Source: Isoetes taiwanensis (taxonomy: Eukaryota; Streptophyta; Lycopodiopsida; Isoetales; Isoetaceae). Taken from it: DNA of 64,000 nucleotides. The position numbers and the translations under genes were made by a program. Positions 1-10,903 of the stretch are shown here, in pieces; position 1 is the stretch's first letter; each line of letters opens with the position of its first letter. The DNA lies in the NCBI GenBank assembly GCA_021234155.1, contig JAJEKV010000005.1:12472787-12536786 (forward strand), in the 5' to 3' direction. Below the pieces are notes generated by a model that saw only the letters and a program-made list of their open reading frames with translations, made no database searches and had not been told where the DNA came from.

Positions 1-39
1 GCTCTGGGAAAATATAATCCTCCACAAATTGAACACTAC

Positions 40-282
40 TTATAGGCCATGCCATGATGCAAGGAACCTCAATTGCTTGACACAACCAAAACATTCCTTG
101 TCACCCAAACCTTTACCTTTCCAGTTGTCTTCCAACATCGAAATTGCAATACCAATATTGTCTTCCCCTAGCCTTTCATCATTAACAGCTTGACCAGGAT
201 CTGCTAGCACAATGACTCCTTGGCCTACTATTTCCTTGTTGCACTTGTGCATGATTCTCACCTTCTTGTTCCTCCATTGCAC
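40..282 (-). pseudogene. Possible CACTA-type transposase C-terminal remnant
   Basis: An 80-residue open frame with no in-frame ATG at its 5' end; it opens at a GTG codon, so it is an internal piece. The residue pattern (a basic strand, then a Gly-Val-Ile-Val strand, an Asp-Pro turn and a conserved Leu-Gly) resembles the beta-rich C-terminal region of plant En/Spm (CACTA) transposases. That resemblance is by eye only. No catalytic domain, terminal CACTA repeat or target duplication is visible nearby. It could equally be an unrelated small exon. Confidence 0.22.
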
Positions 283-730
283 CCTACTATAGAGGACTAA
301 TTGTTTTCTTCAACATTCTTGCTAGGAGTTGGTTTTCATTGATATTGCTCTTTTCAATATGTTGCACACCATCTTGAGTTGGAGAGGCACCATTGACCTA
401 GGCAAATTGCACCCTTTTTAGTTAATGAGTAGGAAAAAATTATTACACCATAAGATAAAAAAGCATGCGACATTTATGGAATATGTAGAGGTAAATCAAA
501 TTTTTTTTTAAAAGCAAGAAATTCCTTGGAAATAGGTTTAATATAATAATAACAATGGGCGTAAACGAAATCATTTAAAACAAAATTTTCGTGGGCAACA
601 ACAAGGAAATGATATTATCCTAATTTCAATTATCGAAAATTTGGATATATGATTCTGAAAAAAGACATATAGGCGATGGACGTGAGAATTTATTATCCAT
701 AATAATATACCCTAAATTTCAGATGCGCTG
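283..730. other. Intergenic, AT-rich, no gene seen
   Basis: AT-rich sequence with short homopolymers and no open frame of interest. Nothing recognisable. Confidence 0.5.
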
Positions 731-815
731 GCGTGTTATTTGAGGCAATAAATTATTCACGCTAATTTCTAATTAACCCTATATAAATCCGGTTCACGCT
801 CTCAAGAGCTCCATT
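731..815 (+). promoter_or_regulatory. TATA promoter module upstream of acidic-protein gene
   Basis: Contains a TATA box (CCTATATAAATCC, near 778-790) preceded by ATTATTCACGCTAA and CTGGCGTG. The same module occurs on the minus strand at about 10600-10700, with matching TTCTAATTA, TATATAAATCC and TTCACGCTCTCAA blocks in the same order and spacing. Conservation of a TATA box with its upstream GGCGTG element in two places suggests a duplicated core promoter. The acidic-protein ORF starts about 55 bases downstream. Confidence 0.5.
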
Positions 816-841
816 CTCGTCCAAATTTTTTTTCGCCCGCC

Positions 842-1333
842 ATGAAGCGTTGACCTTTCGCCAACTTCATGAAGAACCCGAGGTCTCGTCAAAGAGACGT
901 CGGGTTGAAGAACCCCTATTCCCCGATAGATTTTTCTTGCCCAATTCTCCTCGATTCCTCCTCGCGAAAGAGGAGGAAGAGGAGGAATGACATGGAAGAG
1001 GAGGGAGTTGAGCTCCTCTAATTCCTCCCTCTCGATGAAGAGGAGGAAGAGGAGGAGTTGGAGGAAGAGGAGGAGATGTCCTCTCAAGAGCACACGCTCC
1101 GCCTGCTCGGGTTGGCTTGACCACAAACAGAATGAAATCTCTGAAGAGGAGGAGGAGGAAGAAGAGGAGGAGGAGGCGGAGGAAGAAGATGAGGAGGAAG
1201 GTCGACAATTCGACGAGTTTTTAGAATGGTTGAGAGATGAGCCAGGTTTGCATGTCTGCTTTTTTTTTTTTCACCTTTCTTTCTTTTTTAACACCTTTCT
1301 TTCTTCTTTGTTGCAGACGTGGAAGATCAATGA
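842..1333 (+). pseudogene. Small acidic protein gene, copy 1 (decayed)
   Basis: Related to a second copy at 34329-34748 on the other strand. Both begin with Met-Lys-Arg, then a segment reading EEPEVSSKRR, then a long Glu/Asp-rich stretch and a Phe-Glu/Asp-Glu motif, followed by one intron near the 3' end and a very short acidic last exon. Here the intron is 1246-1316 (GT-AG with a T-rich tract) and the last exon closes with Val-Glu-Asp-Gln-stop. The start codon and the EEPEVSSKRR segment are in different frames and further stops interrupt the acid tract, so this copy is broken. No known domain; the charge suggests a nuclear or histone-binding acidic protein, but that is a guess. Confidence 0.5.
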
Positions 1334-1596
1334 TGCAGATCCCGGGCGGCCCCTTTTTTTTTTTGGTTGCTTACAGAAGCTTTGGACACGCCTCCGGGCA
1401 TTTTTTTCCTGTAATTTTGTGAAAAGCCTTCGGGCATCTGTACATTCTCCTCTTATGAATGAAATCAAACAGTTTTCGTCATAAAATTTTCTTCAAACAG
1501 TGTTCTTCGAACAGTTTTTCTGTACATAAAATTATTTGAATTAAATCCAACTGTTTTCTCCAATTATTTTGTCTCCAAGCTGTTATCTCTAAAATT
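1334..1596. other. Intergenic, no gene seen
   Basis: AT-rich spacer between the acidic-protein gene and the ROCO fragment. A TTTT/CAAACAG-like short repeat is present; nothing else recognised. Confidence 0.4.
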
Positions 1597-2957
1597 TTGT
1601 ATCTGCAAATTTTTGATATTATTATTCTAGATGCCGAATGGTTTGTCCGTGAGGTGATTGGGAGTTTCGTAACACCCGAGCTACTTGGAAAACCCCTCGA
1701 GAAAAGGGGTCATTTTGATATTACACATGTGACGCGTAACCTTCTTCAAATTTGTGGACTACCTACACATGTCAAAACCATTCTCAAGTGCCTAAGCAAA
1801 ATGGCATCATTTTTCTACCTACTAATGATGATGATGGTACCAGCATTATTGGAAGGAAGATTATATGAATATTTCAAAAACATCTCAATGGACGTCCAAT
1901 TTAGGGGTCGGAGATATGAATGCAAGGATAAAGAACATACTCTGCTACCTTCAGGTACCTTCTTAATATGCTCAATGATATTTTTATGTCATAACTTAAA
2001 TCTCTTTAATAGGTATTTTTACAAAGCTCCAAGTGAGGCTTCAAGACATTTGTTGTAATAAGTCTTACCATGTGGGAGGTGGCTGGGTTGCCTTTGCAAT
2101 CGAAGACATCCAATTCTGCATTAAAGTTGGAGGAGATACTGATGATTGGAAAGATCGCCAATGGATAGACATCATGATATGGTTTTCTACGAATGCAAAA
2201 CAAGAAACAGTCAACAGCAAATACTTTGAAATACAGAGGTCCATTTTTTATGTATGCATTTCAGATTCAAGTTGTCCATCTATTTCATTGGAAGAGCATA
2301 TAATGAGATTCGATTCACCAAGATTCCATTTGATAATGCGCGACCATTTCATCCTTTGGTTGATTATTGGCAACCAACTCAAGTTTTAGACGTGGAGATC
2401 CTATCAAGAATCAAGCATGAGGTTCACGTGTATGGTTCATCTTACATGCATACATGGAGTGATGCCACATCAAGCAAGATTGTTGATCTTTTGTTTCTTG
2501 AAGAATTGTCTGAATACAATAGTCAGTTGCAAGTGGTTAAGAAAAAACTAAAAAGCATTGAAAGTGAGGTAGATAGATTAACAGGACACAAAGGGCCAAA
2601 AAGAAACATCCATTTAGCCAGAAGTGCGACAGATTTATGCAAAGCTGGTCCGTATTCAAATGATCAGCTGATCCACAAAATTGGTATGGTATTAGAAGGA
2701 CAAGAAAAAATCTCAAACAAATTGGATAAGGTGCTAGAAGGACAAGAGAAACTTTTAGAAGCAATAAACGATTTAGAAAGAAGCATAGAGAAAAGGTCCA
2801 AGGAAATATTGAGACAAGTAGCAAAATCAATACAGTTGCTTAAAACCATCATCCAATTAAATTGGGATTATGTCAACTCCAAAATCACGCCAACCTGCTA
2901 TTGTCTTCTAGGGGGTTTTTGTTTTTTTTTAATCTTTTTTTTTGGACTTCAAAAATA
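1597..2957 (+). pseudogene. ROCO-type protein, COR domain and C-terminal coiled coil (partial)
   Basis: Reads as the C-terminal-of-Roc (COR) half of a ROCO GTPase. It opens with Trp-Phe-Val-Arg-Glu-Val-Ile-Gly and a Leu-Cys-Gly-Val/Leu-Pro region, and continues to Glu-Cys-Lys-Asp-Lys-Glu...Leu-Leu-Pro-Ser, the usual run-in to the COR-B beta sheet. A clean GT-AG intron (1955-2012) joins this in frame to an exon reading IFTKLQVRLQD. After a further break near 2240-2266 the frame continues to a C-terminal helical region with a duplicated VLEGQEK heptad segment (about 2690-2760). The matching N-terminal LRR-Roc half is absent here but a similar one lies at 10904-12120 on the minus strand. A 1 nt-type shift around 1800-1850 moves the frame. 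Family assignment is from motif memory. Confidence 0.55.
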
Positions 2958-3254
2958 ACATAAGGTTGCGATTCACGTGTGACTTTTCATATGCGAATTG
3001 AAATATGCAAAAATGAAGAGCAAGTTGCTAACATAGATGAGACCAAAATTGCTTGCTCGATAGATGATAATATTAGGTTTGATAATAACAGATTGCATTA
3101 TTTGCGAGGCAATTCCAGACTCGAAATTATCGATACTTGGCACAAATATCATACAAAAATATCATATATTCCAATAAAACATTAAGGGATCAATCCATGT
3201 TTTTCCACGTGTTTAACAAGGTGTGGTTCCATGTCAGCCGTTCTATCCAGTTCA
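2958..3254. other. Intergenic, no gene seen
   Basis: Begins with T-rich tracts; no coding signal recognised. Confidence 0.35.
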
Positions 3255-3832
3255 GTAATGAATCTAACACTTCACCCAATCGCCTTCCCCATAGCCAAAT
3301 TATGCATAATAGACACAAATTTCACCGTAAAATCATCCGTCGCAAAGTTTTTGGATCGTAAAATGGTGGATTCAGGGCCTGCGTTTGATTGTAGAAGCAT
3401 TTGAGAGCATCATCATCCACTATGATTATATCATCCTTATTCTCGATACCAAGTTAGGTCCATCATGTTACTCAAGTGTTTGATGAAGATAGGCTTGCCT
3501 GTTGGATCCTTGGGATTAGTGAACTTCACACATTTGTTCTCGATCCCAAAGGGTCAACCAATGTCTCGCGATTTCCCCGATGCCTCCAAAGTATCCTTGA
3601 TGTTCCTTAGTTCCATGGATGACCAAATACCAACTCGAAATAACCCGAATGCCTCGTCTAGCATCTCCTTCAAGTGCGGCCGCGGATAGATCCACTTGGT
3701 GTTTGATTCTCGGTGTCCGATGAAATCGTTCTCTAGCCACTTTATTTTTTTCGGAAAAGTCTTGCAAAGGACTCCGTTTAGGGTCGAACACCACAACCTT
3801 CTTAGAAACGCAATGGAAGTTTGAAACATCAA
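3255..3832 (-). pseudogene. FCP1-like (NLI-interacting factor) HAD phosphatase domain remnant
   Basis: The first part reads as Leu-Asn-Gly-Val-Leu, matching the DLNGVL form of the HAD catalytic motif I, although the first Asp has become another residue in this frame and survives in the overlapping frame (VVFD). It is followed by YPRPHLKEMLDEAFG and VGIWSS, the typical FCP1-domain helix and motif II. Downstream in the same direction is a segment reading IIIVDDDALKC then NPP, equivalent to the motif III/IV DDSPYK...NP loop. Stops lie between the blocks. FCP1-like domains dephosphorylate phosphoserines on targets such as the RNA polymerase II tail, but this copy cannot make an intact enzyme. Confidence 0.5.
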
Positions 3833-3859
3833 ACATGTATCCGGTCAGCAAGATACGAT

Positions 3860-4360
3860 AACACAAACAATACAAACGCCGCATGGCGTGATTTGAAATA
3901 GTCATAACCAAATCGGCTTTCGGGCGTGATTTAGTTTGACAACGAAAAATAATCAAAAGCACGCTTTGGCGATTTAATTCAAAGGTAATACAAATTAAAT
4001 CACGCAGCGTGCGCGATTTCGATGGAGCAAGGCCATACCTATCATCTTCGGTTTAAGCTACGTCATCGCCATTCTCCCCTTCGCCACCCTTAATCTTCGT
4101 CTTCTTAAATTTGTTAGAATTGTTATTTTCTATTAGTTCCACTGCGTCCTTCACAACCCGACATTATTTTACTATTGATTTGGCAAACATGTGAATCACT
4201 AGAGCCGCCTTCGTTGCCTTCATTTTTTCGTTTCCACTGTCAATTAGTTCATTGTTAACCCGTGAATCTACTCTATTGTTGCTTGCATCACCGCCAATGT
4301 GGGCAAAAATATTCCCTAAGTTCGGCCAGCCATCACGGTACTTTTTGAGCAACCGGTTTA
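3860..4360 (-). other. Decayed sequence with GGCGTG palindrome half-sites
   Basis: Contains scattered forms of the CACGC-N-GCGTG palindrome (near 3880, 3965 and 4000) and a 62-codon open frame at 4164-4352 without recognisable domain. Probably part of the same decayed minus-strand gene as its neighbours. Confidence 0.3.
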
Positions 4361-4372
4361 GCGACTATTTGT

Positions 4373-4699
4373 TCATTCTTTGCTTTCCTTATCGGTCAGC
4401 AGATTACTAGTTCCCTCTCCGAAAGCAACGCCCACTTTCGAATTGGACAAGTCTACGAGACTTTTGATTGCCGATGATTTCAGGTTGCCATAAGGGCCTT
4501 TAGGAGACTTGGCAAGCACATGCATGAGGAATGGTTCAAGAAAGTCTTTGGCCTGCTCATCACTCACAAAGCGGTGACATCTTCTTGCACCCATAAGAGC
4601 CTCTCGAGCAATATAACCTCCAACATGAAGCTCCAAGCGGGTTGTATCAATTGGAGCAAATGCCTCGACGAGGTAAGCACCATAGGCGGGGAAATCCAT
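4373..4699 (-). pseudogene. Unrecognised decayed coding segment (108 codons)
   Basis: A 108-codon open frame on the same strand as the FCP1-like segment. The composition looks protein-like (mixed hydrophobic, a helix-prone AKDFLEPFLMHVLAK segment), but I recognise no domain. With open pieces at 5127-5339, 6787-7122 and 7156-7545 it may be an exon of one large gene ending in the FCP1-like domain. No clean splice pair was traced. Confidence 0.3.
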
Positions 4700-6095
4700 T
4701 TTTTATTTAAGGGGCCCTTCTCCTTAGTTTGTAGCTTCGTGCCTTGATTTCCCCACTTTAGAGGGGGTCCCGATCCTCATCCTCTTCGACTCATCCCGTT
4801 TCGACCGATCCCCATCCGTATGAAAGAATATAGTTCTTAAGTCCGGATCATCTAGAAGAAAACATTCCCATGCACCGCTATTGTCACTCTTGGCCTTAGC
4901 AATATCATATTAATAGCCCGATAGCATGGCTATCATAATGAAGATCACATGTGCCATCTTTCGTCTTTGTTCACAGCGACTCATTATCCTTAACATCATA
5001 TATTAGGCATCCCTCCCTAATAACTTTGAGGCACTCCAGATCATGAACGGCCGGATAGTGCATGCAGATGTGACTCACACCAAGGACAAACGATGACAAT
5101 AGTGAAGGACCTCTCGGTTGTCAATCCTATACAAATAAAGAAGGCTGCCAGTAGTCCTTTCGTTCATGCCCATATCTCCTCTCCCACCCTGTTGTCCAAC
5201 ACAAAGAGTGATATATTTTTAAGGCCGGTTGATTCCGGCAAGAGATCTTTGTACCCAATGGAGACCGAATCTTGGACAAAATGTCGTCTTCTCCAGTAAT
5301 CTTCTTCCAAGGGCCACTTTTCTTCTCAACTTCGGCCAAGCACCTTAGGGGTAGAGTCTCCTTATGTTTTGTATTTTTAGCCTTCCAATTCTTTTAGGAA
5401 GTCCTTTGACCCGAATACAAACTTCTTGATGTCATCATTCTTGACCTTGTATTTGTCCGGCAATCCAATTTCGGATAATGCCACATCCCCCGATAGCCTT
5501 TGTAACTCAGCTCCTACAAATGACTTCATTGTCACGTACATCCTTTACATGGTCTGCGGACTCAACGAAGGACATCCTATCCTTGGTGAAAGCACCCTTC
5601 TTGTATAAGACTTCCTTCTTTAAGCACCGGGTCTAAAACCCAAATGGTCTCAAAGATCGCCTAGCCCCCCGAAGTCTTTCTCATCTCTGTCACATTCAAG
5701 TCAAAGATGCTTACATCAACAGAGGCACCCTACCCATAGTATCACGGCGGCTTCCCTTGTGCATAAAGCGTCCCAAAATTCATTCCACTTGAGCCATACT
5801 GCCTCCTTACAAAACACAATCTTATACGAAGTCTGGTCCCTGGGCCGGATGAGCTTTTCGAAAAAGGATCTGCAATGTCATCACCACCTTTTTTCTTTGA
5901 TTTTCTTGCGCTCTTCTTCTTCTCTCAGATAATTGTCTCGGCGATGAGTCCGCTCCAAAGCGCCTTGAATGCCTCGGACTTTGACCCATACGTGCGGTGG
6001 GCAATGGGCAGCCATATTCCACCCAATCGTTGACCGCGTGGCGGTTGTTCAACGTATGGACCGCAATAGTACGGACATTGAATCAGTATCATAGA
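4700..6095 (-). other. Decayed region with short minus-strand open frames
   Basis: Holds a 70-codon frame (5127-5339) and a 76-codon frame (5822-6052). Neither shows a known motif. The region reads like aged coding sequence broken by stops rather than unique intergenic DNA. Confidence 0.3.
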
Positions 6096-6099
6096 ATAG

Positions 6100-6500
6100 A
6101 AACACGCCGGCGATTTGAATAGAATTGATCAAGAGAAAAATCACGCCTGGCGTGAAATGAATAAAGTTACTAATGCAATTCACGCCAGGCGTGCTTTCAA
6201 ATCAAACCAATTCCGCCAGACGTGTTTTCAAATCAATCGATTCCGCCCGGGCGTGTTTTCAAATCAACCATTGAAAACACGCCTGGCGTGAATTCGATTG
6301 ATTTGAAAACACGCCTGGCGTGAATTGGTTTGATTTGAAAACACGCCTGGCGTGAATATAATTTATGAAACCAGGTTGATTTGAAAACACGCCTGGCGTG
6401 AATTGGTTTGATTTGAAAACACGCCTGGCGTGAATTCAATTTATGAAACCAGGCCGCGCGTGAATTCAATTGAATTGAAAGCACGACTGGCGTGAATATT
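6100..6500. repeat. Array of CACGCCTGGCGTG palindromes
   Basis: About eleven copies of the 13 bp palindrome CACGCCTGGCGTG or one-base variants sit in 400 bp, usually within a roughly 32 bp unit that adds GATTTGAAAA before and AATTGGTTT after. Several copies are inverted relative to the others (6180-6265 versus 6270-6500), so the block is itself a loose inverted array. Isolated copies lie at about 6115, 7800, 9760, 9812, 9863, 9905, 9989, 10030 and 10690. Confidence 0.85.
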
Positions 6501-6621
6501 AAAATGCTAACATCCTAATGCAGTTAGTTACCTTTTGTATAGAAATGTCTTCCCCATTTCATTCAAAGTTGCACTAATCTCAGCCAAATCTGCATGTGAA
6601 GTATTGGCATCCAAGATACGA

Positions 6622-6694
6622 CATAGTGATTGTAGAACCCTCCTATACGCATAGTGATTGTAGAACCCTCCTATACGCATAGTGATTGTAGAAC
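6622..6694. repeat. 28 bp tandem repeat, 2.6 copies
   Basis: The unit starting CATAGTGATTGTAGAACC repeats at 6622, 6650 and (partly) 6678 with no mismatch seen. A short local duplication. Confidence 0.9.
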
Positions 6695-6786
6695 GCGTTT
6701 TGGCCTGTTTTGTTCCGGTCTTTGATGAGGGCCTTCGTGCCTCAACACGCCTTTCGCCGATGACTAATTTAATTTAATATTTTCAT

Positions 6787-7545
6787 TTAACAATATCTCT
6801 TGGAAGTTCGGCCCACACAAAGAGGCTTGTTCGAGATCATATCCCAAGGTAGCACATCCGCTGGCATAGGCATTTGACCCGGATTACTAATCATGCTCAA
6901 ACAATCTCCATGGCATGTCTTTGGATCATATCTTCTGCTAACATAAATGGAGCTTGGTGAACGGATGAGGGACTTCACATGGATCGCAAAAGTTTCCTTA
7001 AGACCCAATGGATAATGGTCAGAGTATTTATTCAGCTTGTTCATGGCCTCTAGCTGCGCCACTGTCCTGTTCATTCTCAAAAATAGAAGCCTCCATGCCT
7101 TCGACAACTGCAGGTTGAACATCCTTCCCTAGATCTAGGACCCTCTTAGAAGCTTTCAAGTCACTAATTCCCTAGCTTGTCGCAAATAGTGACTTGGTGT
7201 CGGTTTAGTGAACATGCCTCTACGCATTTGTAACCTCTTGGCAAATAGATATTGGCGAATCGCTACATTGGTTGGCCAACCATACTTAAAACATGTCTCA
7301 CCGCTCACATCTGTCTTCATGAACGTATCCTTGTATGCAGTAGCTCTACAAAGGAGTAAGTCCGGCGCATCTTTCTTCCCGCTTCGCGTAATCTCCAAGA
7401 GCAATTTGCGCTTGGTGTCATCCTCTTCCTCACAAGAGATTAGGATCCCTTGTTTGGTCATCTTGTTCCGCCTTTTTTTCCTCGAGAAGAGAGTTAAGTC
7501 GAGCTTGCCATTTGTCTTGGCAAGGTCAACGCACTCACTCGGCAC
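6787..7545 (-). pseudogene. Unrecognised decayed coding segments (129 and 111 codons)
   Basis: Two consecutive open frames on one strand: 7545-7156, starting in a basic SRKKRRNKMTKQG region, and 7122-6787. They are separated by about 30 bases and a frame change. The first contains ETCFKYGWPTNVAIRQYLFAKRLQ, which looks like a structured domain, but I cannot name it. They run in the same direction as the FCP1-like remnant and may belong to one broken gene. No start or splice sites could be fixed. Confidence 0.3.
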
Positions 7546-7559
7546 CCTCGCCCATTTCC

Positions 7560-8620
7560 TCTTCGTAGGCGTGCAGGGTCGGTGGTTGCTATAAGAATCG
7601 GCCCTTCATCATCTAAGGTGAGATCATATGGTACCAGATCCGGGTCGTCTCCCTTGCTTTCTTGGCGTGATTAGAACCCGGATTATTAGGGGTTTTCTTC
7701 CTCTTGAGCACTGCAAAAGAAGATGAGCACTTTTAGAGTACTTTTCGTACAAGAGATCACGCCATGCATTTAAACCTAAATTAGTACAAATCACGCTTGG
7801 CGTGTTGGTAGCTCCTATTATTGACCATGCTATGCGTGAATTTGAAACTAAATTATTTTGCATCCACATTTTAAGCTACATACCCTTCATGAATCCATAT
7901 TTCACACTATTTAACCTCATTGAACATTGCTATCTCCAACTGTCTAACACCGCTATATTCTATATATAAAAAGAGCAAAATTATGTTCTACAAAACGGAC
8001 AATCAGAGCATTAACTGATGGTAATACTTAAAATTCATGCAAAGCATAATAACTCAAACTCATGCAAAGCATATTAACTGAAGGCAAGGAAATATCTCAA
8101 ATTCATGCAAGCATAATACTCTCCACACAGTGTGTATTCTGTGGCAAATTAAATACCTTGAATAGGGTTCTGTATTCTCAGGTATTCTCGATCAACGCCC
8201 TCAAACTTGAGAAGAGCCGGGTTTAGAGATTCCTCTTCCACCGCTTCCTCTCCCCGCCTCACCTCGACCTCGATTTTTAGAAGACATCTCCGGAGTCGCC
8301 TAGTAACAGAGTCGGAAGGTCGCTCGGATACGCGGTCGAGCTGCTCGAAGAAATAGCTTTTTCTACCTGTATGAGAAATAGAGAAATTTGAATTTCAAGA
8401 AAACACAAAATGCGGTTTGGATATTCTTGACACATACAAATAATAATGACGAAGACCCGTCCGCCGACTTCTTTCATTAAGTTTTTAAAAACCAATCTAC
8501 CCAAAATGTATCCCGCCAAATTTATCCCGCCTAAACGTAGTTAACCTAATCTTTCTTCTAATTCGAATTTTCCCGACCGCCAGAGTTTCCATAGCGCCTT
8601 CAGCTTCTCAAATCAGCTTC
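7560..8620 (-). other. Decayed region; possible 5' end of the minus-strand gene
   Basis: A minus-strand ATG at about 8284 opens a short Arg/Gly-rich frame (KNRGRGEAGRGSGG), which looks like an N-terminal low-complexity tail. CACGC(T/C)TGGCGTG variants occur near 7795 and 7830. An imperfect AACTCATGCAAAGCATA repeat occurs three times at 8030-8115. Nothing else is recognisable. Confidence 0.3.
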
Positions 8621-9089
8621 AGAGACTCAAATCAGCTTCTCAAGAATGGCTACACTGGTACTCATCTCATTCCAATAGCTTGAACATTAATTTCCAATAG
8701 TAGGTGTTCTGAATAGCAATTTTACGCAAAGGTCGAGATGAATGTTTCATGTTAACTACAAATCAGAAAAGGAAAGTAGGATTATGCAAGATCGACTCCA
8801 TCGATCCGTAAACTTGTCATGGAATTCCGCCGATAAGTATGTCCGAAGTTACAGTGATTAATCTTCTTTGCGCTATGGATGAAGCTTTACCTCAGACACA
8901 CCCGGTGGGGATACGGTTGGAGAAAGTGTTAGAACATTTGTTGCATGGCCAAGAAACCGCTTAAAAAGGTATGTAACATGTATTACATTGTAGAAATATA
9001 GAAGTAGACAAAATTTGTTGTATTCATTGGAAAAAGTTTACAATTGTATATAATCTGATAAACCGGATAAACCGGACAAAATCCCGCAC
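8621..9089. other. Intergenic, no gene seen
   Basis: A few short AAATCAGCTTC repeats near 8610-8645; otherwise nothing recognised. Confidence 0.35.
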
Positions 9090-9599
9090 TCATTGTTTCA
9101 AGCCCGGGCCATCTTGAGTAGCCGGGCTATCGATACTCCCATTTCCATAGTGGGCATAGTGAACCCGACGTAAAACCCCAAAGAAAACACCGTGCTCTAG
9201 CTCCACCTCCCCGGCCTGCTCCACCTCCACCTCCTGCTCCTCCTCCCCGCTCCATTGGTTGAACCTCCAATGCATCATTATAGCGCCAAGGTAGTGGTTC
9301 CATTGGTTGAGCCATCTCCATTGCATCGTATATCGCTGTGGTAGTGGTTCGTGTTGGGGCATCCGGGCATAGAGGCTAACCACTAAGAACCGCAGCTCCT
9401 CATTTTGAATCTCGAGCTGACGGATGCGAGATTCACTCTCGATCAATGCATGTACTGCATTCTCGAAGTGATTAGATAAGAGGGCCAGCCTCCGTGCGAT
9501 TGCAAGGGCCCCAGAGCCCAGATCTATCATTGCCCCAAGGCTCACTGCCATCATCATTACTTGATCCAAGTACTCGGGGTTGCAAGACCGGTGCTCCAA
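9090..9599 (-). CDS. Hypothetical protein with coiled-coil segment (possible gene fragment)
   Basis: A 169-codon frame that opens with a TTG codon, so the first usable Met is about 15 residues in, or the 5' exon lies upstream. Residues about 25-70 form a helical segment (LLSNHFENAVHALIESESRIRQLEIQNEELRF region) with coiled-coil heptads. The C-terminal half has a Trp-rich stretch and a Glu/Val repeat. No family recognised. The long EEEQEVEVEQAGEVE stretch is partly low complexity, so chance openness is possible. Confidence 0.3.
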   Translation of the reverse strand: MEHRSCNPEYLDQVMMMAVSLGAMIDLGSGALAIARRLALLSNHFENAVHALIESESRIRQLEIQNEELRFLVVSLYARMPQHEPLPQRYTMQWRWLNQWNHYLGAIMMHWRFNQWSGEEEQEVEVEQAGEVELEHGVFFGVLRRVHYAHYGNGSIDSPATQDGPGLKQ

Positions 9600-10600
9600 A
9601 TGGACCGGTGCTCGTCCGGTTCAACCGACCGAGATTGGAGCCGGACCGAGTCAGTCAGGTGATTGCTGGCCCAAATGTAATTCCAATGCATCTTCGCACC
9701 AACCGGGTGATTAATGTAACTTGGCATCTATCAATAGGAAGTGAGCGGAGTATCAGTATTCACGCCTGGCGTGTTATATTTATTTATTTATATAAACTTA
9801 GAAACTAAGAGACACGCCCGGCGTGTTTAGCGTAAAAGTTGAAACTAGGGATAAAATTGTTTGCACGCTCAGCGTGTAAACTGCTATATAGGAAAAACTA
9901 TACATGCTCGGCGTGCACTCAGCAGAGAGGGAGAAAAAAAAAACCTGTACAGATAGATAAGTAAATAGATAAAGGCCAGGCAATGACGCCGAGCGTGTAT
10001 TCATGTTGAAGGCTAAGGTTAGCATAAAATACGCTTAGCGTGTTTCAAATATTATCTTTCAGATTTTTCTAATGCTTTCTAATACACTTATTCATAATAG
10101 AAACTTGCATGCAATAGCATGATTAATTCAGGAAGAGAAAACTCAAAAATTTACTGAAACAAAGAAGCGGATGAAGTTTATAAAAACTATTACGGTTTTC
10201 ATAAACATCATCCGCTTCCTCCGTCTCTCGAAAGCAAATGCAAAAGCTTGTCTTCTTGGATTAAACCTGCCATTGAGATGAAACTTAAAACTAAATGAAA
10301 ACTAACCTTGAGTTCTGAGGCTGGAAGGACTCGAAGAACGGAGGACTATGCTTGTGGTTTTAATTCCGAGGCTTTTCGATTCGCAGACCTTAGTCCTCAG
10401 CTTTTGGTTTTAATTTCGAGCCTCCCATGTCCTCTCTCTACAGATGCTTTCTGAAACAAAAAGGCGAGTCTTTTAGTAAGTTAGGAATTGCCAAAACCAA
10501 ACATCTAACATTGTCAATATAAATCGCTCACGAAGATTTCGGGAGGGCGGATCCAAAAACAAAGCAGGTTTAACCGCAAGAAATCGTATGAAGGAAGGAA
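9600..10600. other. Spaced GGCGTG palindromes and a short ORF
   Basis: Between 9755 and 10040 at least six forms of the CACGCC-GGCGTG palindrome recur about every 40-60 bp, one close to a TATATAAAC box (9788-9796). On the minus strand at about 10460-10340, a 3' splice-like TTTGTTTCAG is followed by an ATG opening a 13-codon frame, then a stop, then more open codons. This would be the transcript downstream of the duplicated promoter at 10600-10700. No protein family recognised. Confidence 0.35.
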
Positions 10601-10700
10601 GAAAATGTAGGAACTTTGAGAGCGTGAAATGGATTTATATAGGCATAATTAGAAATAAGTTAGCGTGAATAATTGATTGCTTGAATTAACACGCCTGGCG
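10600..10700 (-). promoter_or_regulatory. TATA promoter module, copy 2
   Basis: Reverse complement of this stretch matches the module at 731-815: GGCGTG, ATTATTCACGCTAA, TTCTAATTA, CCTATATAAATCC and TTCACGCTCTCAA in the same order. Transcription would run toward lower coordinates, into a short leader with a possible intron (donor unclear, acceptor near 10458). Confidence 0.5.
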
Positions 10701-10903
10701 TACGGTCTTCCCGCCAGACATGACATGTAGATGGTATATATGGAGAATATTGCATTTCATGCAATAAATTCTCACGGCATTTTATTCCATTTATTGCATT
10801 CGAAAAAATAGAATTTAGAAATTTTATATAGGCTAAATTAAAAATGATTTTTAAGGCAAAATTATCAAGGCTAAAAAATGACTTGTAAGGTTGGGGAATT
10901 GTT

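Noticed and set aside
794-1126. Minus-strand frames across the acidic-protein gene
   Set aside because: Low-complexity Ser/Leu/Pro shadows of a GAG/GAA-rich coding strand.
6100-6500. CRISPR-like array
   Set aside because: Repeats are short palindromes with repeat-like spacers of similar sequence, in a eukaryotic genome; no cas genes.
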